A stretch of DNA of 64,000 nt from an uncultured Sphingomonas sp. (GCF_913774285.1 NZ_CAJYHX010000019.1:124001-188000); one strand, 5' to 3'; counted from the stretch's first letter, positions 1 to 9,782 are shown. Program-made: numbers and translations. Notes: generated from the letters alone by a model not told the origin.

Positions 1-77
1 TCGTCGACCAGCATATCGGCGACATCCGCGCCGAAGACGTGCCCAAGCTGCTCGCCGCGTTGGAGAAAGCGAAGTGA
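1..77 (+). CDS. ccmG: CcmG/DsbE thiol:disulfide interchange protein, C-terminal end only
   Basis: Only the last 24 codons lie in the window, in the frame that ends with TGA at 75-77. They read VDQHIGDIRAEDVPKLLAAL and a few more residues, which resembles the C-terminal strand and helix of CcmG/DsbE, the periplasmic thioredoxin-like reductase that keeps apocytochrome c and CcmH reduced. The assignment rests mainly on position: the stop overlaps the GTG start of ccmH (GTGA), as in ccm operons. The active-site CxxC is upstream of the window and cannot be checked. Confidence 0.6.
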   Translation, partial: VDQHIGDIRAEDVPKLLAALEKAK

Positions 78-481
78 AACGGGTGCTGCTGCCGGTGGCG
101 CTGATGGTCGCTGGCGCGGCGCACGCAGACTCGGCTCTGCCGGCCTCGCCGCTCGCCTATACCCAGCTTGCCGACCCCGAGCAGGAGGCCCAAGCCAAGG
201 CGCTGATGGAAACGCTGCGCTGCCTCGTCTGCCAAGGCCAGAGCATCGCCGACAGCGATGCCGACATGGCCGGCGAGATGCGTGCGCTCGTCCGCCAGCG
301 AATCGCCGCGGGCGAGCGGCCCTCGCAGGTCCGCAAATGGCTGATGGAGCGCTATGGCGACTATGTCACCTACGACCCGCCGCTCAGCTGGATCACCGCG
401 CCGCTGTGGATCGCGCCGCTGGTGCTGCTCGCGCTTGGGCTGCTGCTCGCACGGCGCCTGTTCAAGAGGAAGGCGACATGA
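74..481 (+). CDS. ccmH: Cytochrome c-type biogenesis protein CcmH
   Basis: A 135-residue protein with an N-terminal signal peptide (about residues 1-18), the CcmH/CycL redox motif LRCLVCQ near residues 48-54, and one C-terminal transmembrane helix (about 105-128) followed by a basic tail. In the family this periplasm-facing, membrane-anchored protein handles the CxxCH cysteines of apocytochrome c before haem attachment by the CcmF/CcmH ligase complex. The length fits the short bacterial CcmH form. The GTG start overlaps the stop of the upstream ccmG-like gene by four bases, and the stop overlaps the next gene's ATG, so the three genes look translationally coupled. Confidence 0.93.
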   Translation: MKRVLLPVALMVAGAAHADSALPASPLAYTQLADPEQEAQAKALMETLRCLVCQGQSIADSDADMAGEMRALVRQRIAAGERPSQVRKWLMERYGDYVTYDPPLSWITAPLWIAPLVLLALGLLLARRLFKRKAT

Positions 482-1131
482 TGGGATGGCTGGTCTTTGG
501 CGGCTTCACCCTGCTTGCAATTGTGCTATTGCTATTCATTCGCTTTCCGTTGCGGTTCTGGACGGTGCCCGCAATGGCGGTGATGCTGGCGGGCGCCGGC
601 TATGCCTGGCAGGGGCAGCCCAGCCTTGCCGACCATCCGGTCGCGGGCGTCGCTGCCGTCCGCGCGCTCGACCCCGATCTGATCGCGGCGCGCGAGGGGC
701 TCTTCGGCCGGTTCAATTTCGATTACAGTTACTTCATGGCCGCTGATGCGATGACGCGGGCGGGCGCGCCGCAGCTCGCCGCGACGGTGATGCTGGGGGC
801 GGTGCGCAAGGCGCCGAACGATCTGGGGCTGTGGTCCGGGCTCGGCCTGGCCCTTTCCGAGCATGACGGCGACCAGCTTTCCCCGGCGGCGCGCTACGCG
901 TTCGACAAGGCCGAGACGCTTGCGCCGAACCACCCCGGTCCGCCCTTCTATCATGGCATCGCGCTAGCCCGGGCCGGTGATCTGGAGGCCGCCCGTCAGG
1001 CTTGGGGCAAGGCGCTCCGCCTCCTCCCGCCAACCGCAAGCTATCGCGACGACATGGTTGGCGTGATGCTGAAGCTCGACCCAGGTCTTGCGGCGGCAGC
1101 GCGATCCGCGAATTCGCAGCCCGCCCGCTAA
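478..1131 (+). CDS. TPR-containing cytochrome c biogenesis protein (CcmI/CycH-like)
   Basis: A 217-residue protein starting at the ATG that overlaps the ccmH stop (ATGATGG). The longer open frame in the ORF track is an upstream extension inside ccmH. The N-terminus carries two hydrophobic segments (about 3-18 and 22-40). Residues of about 75-205 form helical TPR-like repeats, for example the stretches around LGLWSGLGLALSEHDGD and PFYHGIALARAGDLEAARQAW. In the family such proteins act as apocytochrome c chaperones that bring substrate to CcmH/CcmF. It is shorter than classical CcmI (about 400 residues), matching the compact form I would expect in sphingomonads. Operon position after ccmH supports the role. 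Confidence 0.8.
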   Translation: MMGWLVFGGFTLLAIVLLLFIRFPLRFWTVPAMAVMLAGAGYAWQGQPSLADHPVAGVAAVRALDPDLIAAREGLFGRFNFDYSYFMAADAMTRAGAPQLAATVMLGAVRKAPNDLGLWSGLGLALSEHDGDQLSPAARYAFDKAETLAPNHPGPPFYHGIALARAGDLEAARQAWGKALRLLPPTASYRDDMVGVMLKLDPGLAAAARSANSQPAR

Positions 1132-1212
1132 TTAGTTGTTACCCCTCTATATTGGAACTGGCATCGCTCGTCGGCGGTGCTTCGAGTTCCAGCGGATACA
1201 GGGGTCCGACTA

Positions 1213-2679
1213 ATGTACATCCAGACCGGCAAGGCCGCCGACTTCATGCAAACCGGCCTAAACGACGCGGATCTTGCCGCATACGCACAGGCCGAAGACA
1301 TGCTGTGGGTCATGCTTGAGGACCTCCTCAAGCCGGATGACCGCCCGGAAATCTGGGCCGCCTTCCCGCAGTTTCTGTCAGCCCTGCCGATGTTCTCGCG
1401 CGTGGTCCGCAACAGCCATGCCAAGGCGGTCGGCGGCGGTGTGCAGCTCGACATACGCGTGTCGATTGCCTTGGAACTGCTGCTGGCGATGTGCGAAGCG
1501 CATGAAGGCCAGTTGGATATTGCGATCTCCCGCCTGACGCGCGTTGTGACACGGCAGAACAACTCGATTCTCGCGCAAGGCGCGCTGTTCCACGTCCATG
1601 GCATGGCCGACCCGCAAAACCCCAAATACAAGCTGGAAGGGCGCTTCTGCGCCAAGCCTTTCCTTGAGCTGCATGTGCTGGAACGCTCCACGCACCAATG
1701 CTGCGCCAGCTGGCTCGACAAGTCCGCTGGCGATCTGAACACCACCGATTGGGAGCAGGTCTGGAATTCGGAGTCGGCGCAGGCCGTCCGCGCCAGCATC
1801 CATGACGGTAGCTACCGGCACTGCAACAAGATGGCTTGCCCGGCGATCCAGTCCGGCAGCCTCCCGACCAAGGAGGCGGCGGTGGAGCACTGGCCGACGC
1901 TGGCCGGCCTGATTACGTCTCTGGAGACCGAGATGCCGGCCGGTCCCGAGGACGTGAACCTGGCCTATGACGCGACGTGCAACCTCTCCTGCCCGAGCTG
2001 CCGGACCCACAAGGTCGCCGCCGACGCGGCTACCCGCGAACGCTATTCGGAAATGCAGGAACGTGCGATCCTGCCGATGCTGCGCGAAGCGAAGTCGGTC
2101 TTCATCACCGGATCGGGCGATCCGTTCGCCAGCAAGAACTTCCGCCAGCTGATGGAGCGGTTGACCCCGGACGCCTATCCGGACCTGCGCTTCCGCATCA
2201 TGACCAACGCGATGCTGTTCACCCCGCGCGAATGGGAGAAATTCCCGGCGCTGCACGCCCGCGTTCAGTCGCTGCAGATCAGCATCGACGGCGCGTCCAA
2301 GCACACCCATGAGCTGCTTCGCCGCGGCGCGCGTTGGGAGGTGATGCAGGAAAATCTGCGCTTCGCCGCGGATCTGCTGGCGCAGGGGCAGGTCGAGGCG
2401 ATGTACCTCAGCTTCACCGTGCAGGTGGACAATTTCCACGAGATGGGGGCGGCGGTCGATCTCGCCGACCAGCTCGGCGTCACCGGGCTCTATTTCGGCA
2501 AGATGACCAACTGGGGCACCTTCTCGCCCGACGAATATGCACAGAAGGCGGTGTTCACCCCCACGCATCCGCAATATCGCGCGTTCCTCGCCGCGATGGC
2601 CGATCCGCGGCTGCGTTCGCCGCGCGTGATCCTCGGCAATCTGGTGGACTATCTGCCCGAGCACGCCCTCGCTGCCTGA
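1213..2679 (+). CDS. Radical SAM protein with an N-terminal SPASM-like cysteine region
   Basis: 488 residues if started at the ATG 1213, which has ACAGGGG about 8 bases upstream; the ORF track begins 12 codons earlier. The radical SAM cluster motif CNLSCPSC lies at residues 256-263, followed by a typical barrel ([15 protein letters not shown]). Before the barrel, about residues 145-210 hold five cysteines ([21 protein letters not shown]) that resemble a SPASM auxiliary-cluster domain, here N-terminal rather than C-terminal. The first 110 residues are helical and unassigned. Radical SAM enzymes cleave S-adenosylmethionine to start radical chemistry; the substrate is not evident. No precursor peptide or sugar pathway gene is next to it. 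It is followed by a strong hairpin shared with the convergent ald gene. Confidence 0.85.
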   Translation: MYIQTGKAADFMQTGLNDADLAAYAQAEDMLWVMLEDLLKPDDRPEIWAAFPQFLSALPMFSRVVRNSHAKAVGGGVQLDIRVSIALELLLAMCEAHEGQLDIAISRLTRVVTRQNNSILAQGALFHVHGMADPQNPKYKLEGRFCAKPFLELHVLERSTHQCCASWLDKSAGDLNTTDWEQVWNSESAQAVRASIHDGSYRHCNKMACPAIQSGSLPTKEAAVEHWPTLAGLITSLETEMPAGPEDVNLAYDATCNLSCPSCRTHKVAADAATRERYSEMQERAILPMLREAKSVFITGSGDPFASKNFRQLMERLTPDAYPDLRFRIMTNAMLFTPREWEKFPALHARVQSLQISIDGASKHTHELLRRGARWEVMQENLRFAADLLAQGQVEAMYLSFTVQVDNFHEMGAAVDLADQLGVTGLYFGKMTNWGTFSPDEYAQKAVFTPTHPQYRAFLAAMADPRLRSPRVILGNLVDYLPEHALAA

Positions 2680-2683
2680 GCGA

Positions 2684-2711
2684 TCCCGCCCGGGTATATG
2701 CCCGGGCGGGA
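2684..2711. terminator. Bidirectional hairpin between radical SAM gene and ald
   Basis: A perfect 11-base inverted repeat (TCCCGCCCGGG, six-base loop TATATG, CCCGGGCGGGA) sits in the 42-base gap between two convergent genes. There is no clear T-run, so it is a likely but not proven transcription stop for both directions. Confidence 0.65.
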
Positions 2712-2721
2712 CGGGGTGGGC

Positions 2722-3828
2722 TCAGCCTGCCCAGGCTTCGAACGGCAGGTCGAGCGCGTCGGCCACCGCCTGGTGGCGGATCTTGCCGCCCGAGACGTTC
2801 AGGCCGTTGGCAAGGTGGCGATCGGCCTTCATGGCGGCTTCCGCGCCCTGGTTGGCCAGCTTCAGCACGAAGGGCAGCGTCGCGTTGTTGAGCGCGAAGG
2901 CCGAGGTGCGGGCGACCGCGCCCGGCATGTTCGCCACGCAATAATGGATTACGCCGTCGATCTCGAACACCGGATCGTCGTGCGTGGTCGCGCGGCTGGT
3001 CTCGAAGCAGCCGCCCTGGTCGATCGCGATGTCAACCAGCACCGAGCCGCGCATCATCGTCTTGAGCATGTCGCGGGTGACGAGCTTGGGCGCCGCGGCA
3101 CCCGGCACCAGCACCGCGCCGATCACCACCTGCGAGGTGCGGACCGCCTCGGCGATCGCGGCCTTGCTGGCATAGGCGGTCTTGATCTGGCTGCCGAAAT
3201 GCATGTCGAGCTCGGCGAGGCGCTCGTTGTTGATGTCGTAGATTGTCACGTCCGCGCGCTGGCCGGTCGCCATCTGCGCGGCGTTGATGCCCGAGACGCC
3301 GCCGCCGAGGATCGCGACCTTGCACGGCGCCACGCCCGGCACGCCGCCGAGCAGCTCGCCGCGGCCGCCCTGTTCCTTCTCGAGATAGTGCGAGGCGACC
3401 TGGACCGACATGCGGCCGGCGACTTCGCTCATGGGCTTCAGCAGGGGGAGGGCACCCGAGTTGGAGGTCACCGTCTCATAGGCGATGCACGTCGCGCCGG
3501 ACTTGATCAGGCCCTCGGCCTGCGGCTTGTCGGCGGCGAGGTGGAGATAGGTGAACAGCAGGTGGCGCGGCTCGAGCAGCGCGATTTCCTGCGCCTGCGG
3601 CTCCTTCACCTTCACGATCATGTCGGACTGGGCGAACACGGTCTTGGCGTCGGGCGCGATCTGGGCGCCGACCGCGGTGTAGGCGGCATCGTCGAAGTCG
3701 ATGCCCATGCCGGCCTTGGTCTCGACCAGCACGCTGTGGCCGGCATGGACCAGCTCCGCCACCGAGGCGGGGGTCAGGCCGACGCGATATTCGTGATTCT
3801 TGATTTCCTTGGGAACGCCGATGCGCAT
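2722..3828 (-). CDS. ald: Alanine dehydrogenase
   Basis: 368 residues starting [12 protein letters not shown] chose this ATG because AGGAGAG precedes it by a few bases; the ORF track's extra 21 codons are the promoter region. The enzyme interconverts L-alanine and pyruvate plus ammonium with NAD. Residues known to be catalytic in the family are present at the expected positions: K75 (VKVKEP), H96 (YLHLA) and D270 (IAIDQGG). The nucleotide-binding glycine motif GGGVSG is near 175-180. The gene is divergent from an Lrp/AsnC regulator with about 135 bases between them, the usual arrangement for alanine-responsive control of ald. This is cytoplasmic nitrogen and carbon metabolism. Confidence 0.96.
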   Translation of the reverse strand: MRIGVPKEIKNHEYRVGLTPASVAELVHAGHSVLVETKAGMGIDFDDAAYTAVGAQIAPDAKTVFAQSDMIVKVKEPQAQEIALLEPRHLLFTYLHLAADKPQAEGLIKSGATCIAYETVTSNSGALPLLKPMSEVAGRMSVQVASHYLEKEQGGRGELLGGVPGVAPCKVAILGGGVSGINAAQMATGQRADVTIYDINNERLAELDMHFGSQIKTAYASKAAIAEAVRTSQVVIGAVLVPGAAAPKLVTRDMLKTMMRGSVLVDIAIDQGGCFETSRATTHDDPVFEIDGVIHYCVANMPGAVARTSAFALNNATLPFVLKLANQGAEAAMKADRHLANGLNVSGGKIRHQAVADALDLPFEAWAG

Positions 3829-3964
3829 GGGAACTCTCCTAAGTTCTGGTGCGCGCTGTATACCGTGCGGCGTGGCCGCAAGTCCCTGCAAAACGCACGG
3901 GTATCAACCACGTTGAACGCATGGATATTGCGATTTTTCGGTTTCGACGCGTAATTCATGCGTG

Positions 3965-4435
3965 ATGGATCGAATCGACACAGCAATTCTCAAGCTGCTG
4001 GCAGCGGATGCGCGCGCGCCGGTGAGCCAGGTGGCCGCCGCAGTGGGGCTGTCGCAATCGGCCTGCACGCGGCGCATCCAGGGGCTGGAGGCCGAGGGGC
4101 TGATTCGCGGCTATGGCGCGCGGCTTGGTCATCGCCGGCTCGGCTTTCGGGTGACGGCGCTTGTCGACATCACGCTCGGCACGCAGATCAAGGAAGACCT
4201 TGCCCAGTTCGAGCTGGCAGTCGGCCGAATCGACGGCGTGGTCGAATGCGCGCTGGTCTCCGGTAACCAGGACTATCGATTGAAGATACTGTGCCGCGAT
4301 CTCGACGATTACGAGCGGCTGCACCGCGAACATCTCGGCCGCTTACCCGGCGTGGTGACGATCAACAGCAGTTTCGTGCTGCGCGAGGTGCCGACGCGGG
4401 GCGAAGGGGACGCCTTGTTCGGGGCCGCGCGATGA
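3965..4435 (+). CDS. Lrp/AsnC family transcriptional regulator
   Basis: 156 residues from the ATG 3965 (a GTG one codon upstream is also possible). The N-terminus MDRIDTAILKLL plus the helix-turn-helix around VSQVAAAVGLSQSACTRRI (about 20-40) is typical of AsnC-type DNA-binding domains. Residues of about 65-145 form the RAM ligand-binding, oligomerisation domain (DGVVECALVSGNQDYRL). It lies back to back with alanine dehydrogenase. From family knowledge it probably senses an amino acid, perhaps alanine, and regulates ald and itself; that link is inferred from position only. I could not define a convincing operator in the shared intergenic region. Confidence 0.9.
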   Translation: MDRIDTAILKLLAADARAPVSQVAAAVGLSQSACTRRIQGLEAEGLIRGYGARLGHRRLGFRVTALVDITLGTQIKEDLAQFELAVGRIDGVVECALVSGNQDYRLKILCRDLDDYERLHREHLGRLPGVVTINSSFVLREVPTRGEGDALFGAAR

Positions 4436-4495
4436 CGATCTTGGGCCTCGTTGGAACGGGCGCGGCGCTGGTGCGTCTAGCGCCCCTGGACACGC

Positions 4496-4524
4496 TTGTT
4501 GATAGGGCATGTTGCACATGCTAA
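4496..4524 (+). promoter_or_regulatory. Candidate sigma70-type promoter of kup
   Basis: TTGTTG and TGCTAA are separated by 17 bases in the otherwise gene-free stretch before kup. If real, transcription would start near 4531. That would exclude the TTG at 4496 as translation start and favour the GTG at 4604. Confidence 0.35.
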
Positions 4525-4562
4525 CGGCCCGCATCCTGATGATGACGAGAACACAGGTCTCT

Positions 4563-4607
4563 ATGGCCAGGTCGGTTCGCACCTCTCAGCGTCTGTCGCA
4601 CCGGTGA
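4563..4607 (+). other. Possible 14-codon leader peptide before kup
   Basis: An ATG at 4563 opens a short frame ([14 protein letters not shown]) whose TGA overlaps the proposed GTG start of kup as GTGA. It lies after the candidate promoter. Only a weak ribosome site (ACAGG) precedes it. It may be a translated leader or chance. Confidence 0.25.
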
Positions 4608-6538
4608 ACACCGCCGCGACCGGAGACGCTGCCGCGCTCCTCCCCGATTCGGAACCGCATGGCGGGCATGGTCACCACGGCCAGGACCCGACGTGGAAGC
4701 TCGCCCTCGGTGCCATCGGCATCGTGTTCGGCGACATCGGTACCAGCCCGCTCTATGCGTTCCGCGAGACCTTCGCGAACGAGCATCACGAGCTGCCGCT
4801 CGATACCCCGCATGTGCTGGGCGCGATCAGCCTGATGTTCTGGTCGATGATGGTCGTGGTGACGCTGAAATACGTCACGATCATCATGCGGGCGGACAAC
4901 AAGGGCGAGGGCGGCAGCCTGGCGCTGCTCGCGCTGATCTCGGGCCGCGGCGGCCAGCGCCGCTGGACCCAGGGGATCGTGCTGCTCGGCGTGTTCGCCA
5001 CCGCGCTGTTCTATGGCGACTCGATGATCACCCCGGCGGTCTCGGTGCTGTCGGCGGTGGAGGGCCTTGCCGTCGCCGCGCCGGGCTTCCACCGGCTGGT
5101 GGTGCCGATCGCGGTTGTCATCCTCGTCATGCTGTTCTCGATCCAGCGGACCGGCACGGCGCGCGTCGGCGCCTTCTTCGGCCCGGTGATGATCTTCTAC
5201 TTCCTCGTCATCGCCACGCTGGGCGTGGTCAGCACGGTCCAGACCCCACATGTGCTGCAGGCGCTGTCGCCGCATCACGCGGTGCATTTCTTCATGCTCG
5301 ACCCGCTGCGTGCCTTCCTGGCGCTCGGCTCGGTGGTGCTGGCGGTGACCGGGGCTGAGGCGCTCTATGCCGATATGGGCCATTTCGGGCGCAACCCGAT
5401 CCGCATCTCGTGGTTGTGGTTCGTGCTGCCGGCGCTGATGATGAACTATATGGGGCAGGGCGCGCTGCTGATCCGCGACGCCGAGGCGCTGCGCAGCCCC
5501 TTCTACCTGCTCGCTCCCGAGGCGCTGCGGCTCCCGCTAGTGTTCGTCGCCACCGCGGCTGCGATCATCGCGTCGCAGGCGGTGATCTCGGGTGCTTTCT
5601 CGGTGACCCAGCAGGCGATCCAGCTCGGCTTCGTGCCGCGGCTGCGGATCGACCATACCAGCGCGGCGACCGCCGGGCAGATCTATATTCCGATCATCAA
5701 CTGGGCGCTGATGATCATGGTGATCCTGCTGGTGCTCAGCTTCCAGACTTCCTCGAACCTGACCGCGGCGTATGGCATCGCCGTTACCGGGGCGATGCTG
5801 ATCGACAATTGCCTGCTGGCGGTGGTGCTGTTCAACCTGTGGCACTGGAAGAAGCGCTACGCGATCCCGCTGCTGGCGATCTTCTTCGCGGTCGATCTCG
5901 CCTATTTCGCGGCCAACCTCACCAAGGTACCCGATGGCGGCTGGTTCCCGCTGATGGTGGGCTTCATCGTCTTCACGCTGCTGACCACCTGGGCCAAGGG
6001 GCGCAAGCTGATGATCGCCCGGCTGCGGGAAAGCGCGATGCCGATCCAGATCTTCATCGAGTCGGCCGCCAATGCCGCCACCCGCGTGCGCGGCACCGCG
6101 GTGTTCATGACCTCGACGCCGGACGGCGTGCCGCACGCGCTGCTCCACAACCTCAAGCACAACAAGGTGCTGCACGACCGGGTGATCCTGCTGACCGTCA
6201 AGATCAGCGACGTGCCCTATGTGCCGGAGGACAAGCGTCTGGTGGTGGAGGATCTCGGCAAGGGCTTCCACCGCATGATCCTCTATTATGGCTTCATGCA
6301 GGAGGCGGACGTGCCGGCGGCGCTCAAGTCGGTCGATGCCTGCGGTGCCGAGTTCAAGATGATGGAGACCAGCTTCTTCCTGGCGCGACAGACGCTGCTG
6401 CCCTCTTCGCGGCCGGGGATGATGATCTGGCGCGAGAAGCTGTTCGCCTGGATGCTGCGCAACGCCGAAAGCGCGATGGAGTTCTTCCGCCTGCCCACCA
6501 ACCGCGTGGTCGAGCTGGGCAGCCAGGTGGAGATTTGA
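4604..6538 (+). CDS. kup: Low-affinity potassium transporter Kup
   Basis: 644 residues from GTG 4604. The ORF track starts at TTG 4496, but a possible promoter overlaps that region and the extra 36 residues look unlike protein. The KUP/HAK/KT signature [15 protein letters not shown] lies near residues 40-55, after a histidine-rich, soluble N-terminus (HGGHGHHG). About twelve hydrophobic segments follow up to around residue 455. The C-terminal cytoplasmic domain of about 170 residues is present, so length fits the family. It imports K+ with protons across the inner membrane. Its stop codon overlaps the TTG start of the 2H phosphoesterase gene. A start at TTG 4496 cannot be excluded. Confidence 0.95.
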   Translation: MNTAATGDAAALLPDSEPHGGHGHHGQDPTWKLALGAIGIVFGDIGTSPLYAFRETFANEHHELPLDTPHVLGAISLMFWSMMVVVTLKYVTIIMRADNKGEGGSLALLALISGRGGQRRWTQGIVLLGVFATALFYGDSMITPAVSVLSAVEGLAVAAPGFHRLVVPIAVVILVMLFSIQRTGTARVGAFFGPVMIFYFLVIATLGVVSTVQTPHVLQALSPHHAVHFFMLDPLRAFLALGSVVLAVTGAEALYADMGHFGRNPIRISWLWFVLPALMMNYMGQGALLIRDAEALRSPFYLLAPEALRLPLVFVATAAAIIASQAVISGAFSVTQQAIQLGFVPRLRIDHTSAATAGQIYIPIINWALMIMVILLVLSFQTSSNLTAAYGIAVTGAMLIDNCLLAVVLFNLWHWKKRYAIPLLAIFFAVDLAYFAANLTKVPDGGWFPLMVGFIVFTLLTTWAKGRKLMIARLRESAMPIQIFIESAANAATRVRGTAVFMTSTPDGVPHALLHNLKHNKVLHDRVILLTVKISDVPYVPEDKRLVVEDLGKGFHRMILYYGFMQEADVPAALKSVDACGAEFKMMETSFFLARQTLLPSSRPGMMIWREKLFAWMLRNAESAMEFFRLPTNRVVELGSQVEI

Positions 6539-7047
6539 AGGGGGCACCCGCCCCGCTGATCGTGACGGCGCTGTTCGGCAGGCAGGACCAGGCCTGGTTC
6601 GATTCGCTGCGCCGCGCGCATTTCCCGCCCGAGCGGAACCAGCTCGACGCGCATCTCACGCTGTTCCACCATCTGCCGCCTTCGGTGGCCGAAGAGCTCA
6701 AGCATCGCCTTGCCCAAGAGACCCGCGGGGTGCGGGCACCGCGCGCCCGGGTGAGCGGGCTGATGTCGCTGGGGCAGGGCGTCGCCTATCGAATCGAGGC
6801 GCCCGAACTGGACACGATTCGGGGAGGGCTGCTGGAAGCCTTTGCCGGGATGCTCACGCCGCAGGATGCCGGCCGCTGGCGGCCGCACGTGACCGTGCAG
6901 AACAAGGTGCGACCGGTGTTGGCCAAGGCGCTGCTACGTGCGCTGGAGGCGGATTTCTCGCCCAAAACCGTGGAAATTTCGGGGCTTGCAAGTTGGTGGT
7001 ATCGCGGTGGCCCGTGGGAATTACATTCTCGTCACATGTTCGCTTGA
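6535..7047 (+). CDS. thpR: 2'-5' RNA ligase family protein (2H phosphoesterase)
   Basis: 170 residues from a TTG that overlaps the kup stop (TTTGA). The ORF track carries a long upstream extension antiphase to kup, which is not coding. The two catalytic HxT motifs of the 2H superfamily are clear: HLT at 40-42 and HVT at 118-120, about 78 residues apart as expected. Family members hydrolyse or ligate 2',5'-linked or cyclic RNA phosphodiesters; ThpR acts as an RNA 2',3'-cyclic phosphodiesterase. The physiological substrate is uncertain. Coupling to kup probably reflects shared expression, not shared function. The gene symbol is by family similarity only. Confidence 0.85.
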   Translation: MKGAPAPLIVTALFGRQDQAWFDSLRRAHFPPERNQLDAHLTLFHHLPPSVAEELKHRLAQETRGVRAPRARVSGLMSLGQGVAYRIEAPELDTIRGGLLEAFAGMLTPQDAGRWRPHVTVQNKVRPVLAKALLRALEADFSPKTVEISGLASWWYRGGPWELHSRHMFA

Positions 7048-7088
7048 CGGATCGTTTCCACCGACATAGATGGCCGCTCTCGCTTCGG

Positions 7089-7165
7089 GGCGGAGTAGCT
7101 CAGTTGGTTAGAGCAGCGGAATCATAATCCGCGTGTCGGGGGTTCAAGTCCCTCCTCCGCTACCA
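7089..7165 (+). tRNA. tRNA-Met (anticodon CAT)
   Basis: A 77-base cloverleaf with acceptor stem GGCGGAG/CTCCGCT (one G-T pair), D arm GCTC/GAGC, anticodon stem GCGGA/TCCGC with loop ATCATAA (anticodon CAT), T arm with GTTCAAGTC, and an encoded CCA end. The first pair and the overall sequence suit elongator tRNA-Met. A tRNA-Ile2 with a modified CAT anticodon is the alternative. Confidence 0.93.
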
Positions 7166-7260
7166 TCCCCAAAAGCCTGAATTAGCTGATAATTGTTCCA
7201 GTAGAATGGGTCGGTTTGGGATACGCGACGGCGTCATTTGGCGTCGAACGAGCCAATCGC

Positions 7261-8511
7261 TCAGCCGATCAGCAACCGCGCGCCCAGCGCCGCGGCCAGC
7301 GCGGGGATCATCGTCACCGCGCCAACCTTCAGGAACCGCCAGAAGCCGACGTCCTCGCCCTCGCGTCGGATCGCCTGAAGCCACAGGATCGTCGCCAGGC
7401 TGCCGGTAATCGACAGGTTGGGACCGAGGTCCACGCCGATCAGCAAGGCATCGACGATCAGCCGCGGCGGGTGTGCCTGCGCGACGGCCTCGCTGGCGAC
7501 CAGGCCCGCGGGCAGGTTGTTCATCAGGTTCGAGGCGAAGGCGAGAGTGGTCCCCGCTGCCGCAGCGCCAGAGGCTGGGTTGCCGGAAGCCGCGCGCAGC
7601 GCTTGGGCGACGAGCGCGATCACGCCGGTACGGTCCAGCGCTTCCACCAGCACGAACAGGCCGGCGACCAGCGGCAACACGCTCCACGACACCCCGCGCG
7701 CCAAGGCAATCGGGGACCGCCGCGCCAGCCCGCAGACCAGCAGCGTCGTCGCGAGGCCGGCAAGGCAGGTCGGCAGGCCCAGCGGCTGGTCCAGCGCCGA
7801 CATGGCGAGCAGCAGCAGGGCCGTCGCTGCAATGCCCGCCAGCGCCGCCTTGCCGCCGGCGGATAATGGCGAGCGGGCTATCTCGGTGGCGCAGTCGCCG
7901 GCCAGCCGCGCACGCTCCGCCCAGCGCAGGGTGAGGAAGGTGACGCCGATGGCGGCGAGCGAGGGCAGGGCGAAGGAGCCGAACCATTGCCCCAGCGGGG
8001 GCATCGTGCCCCCGTACAGAACGAGATTGGCCGGGTTGGAGATCGGCAGCACGAAGCTTGCGGCGTTGGCGATCAGCGCGCAGGCGAACAGCATCGGCAG
8101 CGGATCGGCCTTGGCCTTGCGCGCGGCGGCATAGACGGCGGGCGTGAGCACCACCGCCGTGGCATCGTTCGAGAGGAAGGCGGTAGTGACGATGCCGGTC
8201 GCATAGACCAGCCCGAACAGGCGCAGGGTCGATCCGCGCGCCCGGGCGGCGGCTGTCGCGGCGACCCAGTCGAACAGCCCCTGCTCGCGCGCGGTCTCGC
8301 TCAGCAGCATCATCCCGATCAGGAACAGATAGACGTCCAGCCCCTTCGCCATCGCACCCAGCGCGGCACCAGGCGGCATCAGCCCGAGCAGCAGCAGCAG
8401 CGCCGCCCCGGCGACGGCCCAGATCGCCTCCGGCCAGCGGAACGGGCGCGCGATCACGCCGGCAGTGGCGGCCGCGCAGATACCCCAGGTGGCGATCGTC
8501 GCCGGGATCAT
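7261..8511 (-). CDS. ArsB/CitM-type (SLC13-like) inner-membrane transporter
   Basis: 416 residues from the ATG overlapping the upstream MFS gene's stop (ATGA). The protein is almost wholly hydrophobic, with about ten to twelve helices. Conserved ion-transporter motifs are visible: FLSNDATAVVLTP near residues 115-127, LPISNPANLV near 157-166, and FASNLMNNLPAG near 330-341. These place it in the ArsB/NhaD/CitM superfamily, which moves anions such as arsenite or carboxylates. No arsR or arsC gene lies nearby, so arsenite efflux is not established. It is cotranscribed with the MFS gene. Confidence 0.8.
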   Translation of the reverse strand: MIPATIATWGICAAATAGVIARPFRWPEAIWAVAGAALLLLLGLMPPGAALGAMAKGLDVYLFLIGMMLLSETAREQGLFDWVAATAAARARGSTLRLFGLVYATGIVTTAFLSNDATAVVLTPAVYAAARKAKADPLPMLFACALIANAASFVLPISNPANLVLYGGTMPPLGQWFGSFALPSLAAIGVTFLTLRWAERARLAGDCATEIARSPLSAGGKAALAGIAATALLLLAMSALDQPLGLPTCLAGLATTLLVCGLARRSPIALARGVSWSVLPLVAGLFVLVEALDRTGVIALVAQALRAASGNPASGAAAAGTTLAFASNLMNNLPAGLVASEAVAQAHPPRLIVDALLIGVDLGPNLSITGSLATILWLQAIRREGEDVGFWRFLKVGAVTMIPALAAALGARLLIG

Positions 8512-9782
8512 CGGTCCTGTCGACGCCTGTCGCCGTCGCAGGCCGGGCGGAGGATCGCGGCGAACCCGATCCACAGCGCCAGGCTTGCCAGCGCGAAGCT
8601 ACCGAGGATGTAAAAGGCGGCGCGATAGCCGATCGCCTGGGCCAGCCAGCCGCCGATCGCCGGGCTCAGCGAGGCACCGATGCCCTGCACCGTCATCACC
8701 GCGCCCTGGCCTACATTCACCCGGCCGGTGCCGTCCAGCATGCAGGCGACCAGCCCCGGCACGGCGACGCTTTGCAGGCCCGCACCGATGCCGTCCAGCG
8801 CCTGGACGGGCCAGACTCCCCAATGCTCGATGAAGCTGCCTGCCAGCAGCCCGCGCAGCGGCAGCGACGCGAACGAGATCAACAGCACCAGCCAATAGCC
8901 CCGGCCCGCCGCCATCCGCATGGCGAGCAGCGAGGCGAGGATCATCACCGCCTGCGCCACGACCACGGTGGTAGCGGTGAACAGCGCCGCGTCGCCCTTG
9001 CCTGCGCTGACCACGGCGAGCCCGTAGAGCGGCAGCATCGCCCCGTTGCCGAGATGGAAGCAGGCGAGCGCGGCGGCTAGGATCAGGAGCGGCTTGGTCT
9101 GGAACAGAGCAGCGAAGCCCTCCGCCTGGCTCTCGTGCTGCTTGTCGTCGTCCCGCGCCTCGAGGCCGCGTGCGGCAGCATGGTCGATCGCGCGCTCCGG
9201 GATCATCAGCACGGACAGAATCGCGAGTACGCCGAACACCGCGGCGAGATAGAAGATCGCCGGCATGCCGAACTTCCAGCCGAGCCAGCCGGAAAGCCCT
9301 GCGCCGACCATGTTGCCGGCATGGTTCCACGCCTGGTTGCGGCCATTCTGCGCGTTGAAGCCTGCCTGCCGCACGACGCCCAGCGTCATGCCCGCCACTG
9401 CAGGGCCGATCGCCGCACCGGCGATGGCAGTGGCGACCTGGCTCACCGTTACCACCCAGCCGGCTTGCGAGAGCAGGATCAGGAACGAGGCGAGCACCGT
9501 GCAGATGCCGGTGACGATCACCACCAGCCGCTTCTTCTCGGTATGGTCGATAAAGGCGCCGGCCGGGACGGTCATCACCATGCCGGCGACTCCGCCCGCC
9601 GTCATCACCGAGCCGATCGGCCCGGCGGTCCACCCGCGCTGTTGCAGGAAGACGCCGAGGAACGGGCCGATTCCCGCCTGCATGTCCGCCATGAAGAAGT
9701 TGAGGGCCTGGAGCGCGCGCGTTGCACGCTTGCTGTCGCCGTCCCGCCGCGCGGTAGGGCCTGGTGCCGCTGCAGTCGCCAT
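8508..9782 (-). CDS. MFS transporter
   Basis: 424 residues from the ATG at 9782, which has AAGGA eight bases upstream; the ORF-track ATG three codons earlier lies right on that site. Twelve hydrophobic helices are interrupted by a hydrophilic loop (about 195-225, rich in D, E, K, Q) between the two six-helix halves. The first half contains the MFS-like loop around GAFIDHTEKKRL. The substrate is unknown. It overlaps and precedes an ArsB-like transporter, so the two probably share a transcript and perhaps handle related compounds, but nothing in the sequence identifies the cargo. Confidence 0.85.
   Translation of the reverse strand: MATAAAPGPTARRDGDSKRATRALQALNFFMADMQAGIGPFLGVFLQQRGWTAGPIGSVMTAGGVAGMVMTVPAGAFIDHTEKKRLVVIVTGICTVLASFLILLSQAGWVVTVSQVATAIAGAAIGPAVAGMTLGVVRQAGFNAQNGRNQAWNHAGNMVGAGLSGWLGWKFGMPAIFYLAAVFGVLAILSVLMIPERAIDHAAARGLEARDDDKQHESQAEGFAALFQTKPLLILAAALACFHLGNGAMLPLYGLAVVSAGKGDAALFTATTVVVAQAVMILASLLAMRMAAGRGYWLVLLISFASLPLRGLLAGSFIEHWGVWPVQALDGIGAGLQSVAVPGLVACMLDGTGRVNVGQGAVMTVQGIGASLSPAIGGWLAQAIGYRAAFYILGSFALASLALWIGFAAILRPACDGDRRRQDR

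Noticed and set aside
2698-3954. 418-residue frame antisense to ald
   Set aside because: Ald is unambiguous on the minus strand with catalytic residues at the expected positions.
4496-4603. TTG 4496 as the kup start
   Set aside because: A candidate promoter overlaps it, no ribosome site is present, and the extra residues do not look conserved; GTG 4604 is preferred, with moderate certainty.
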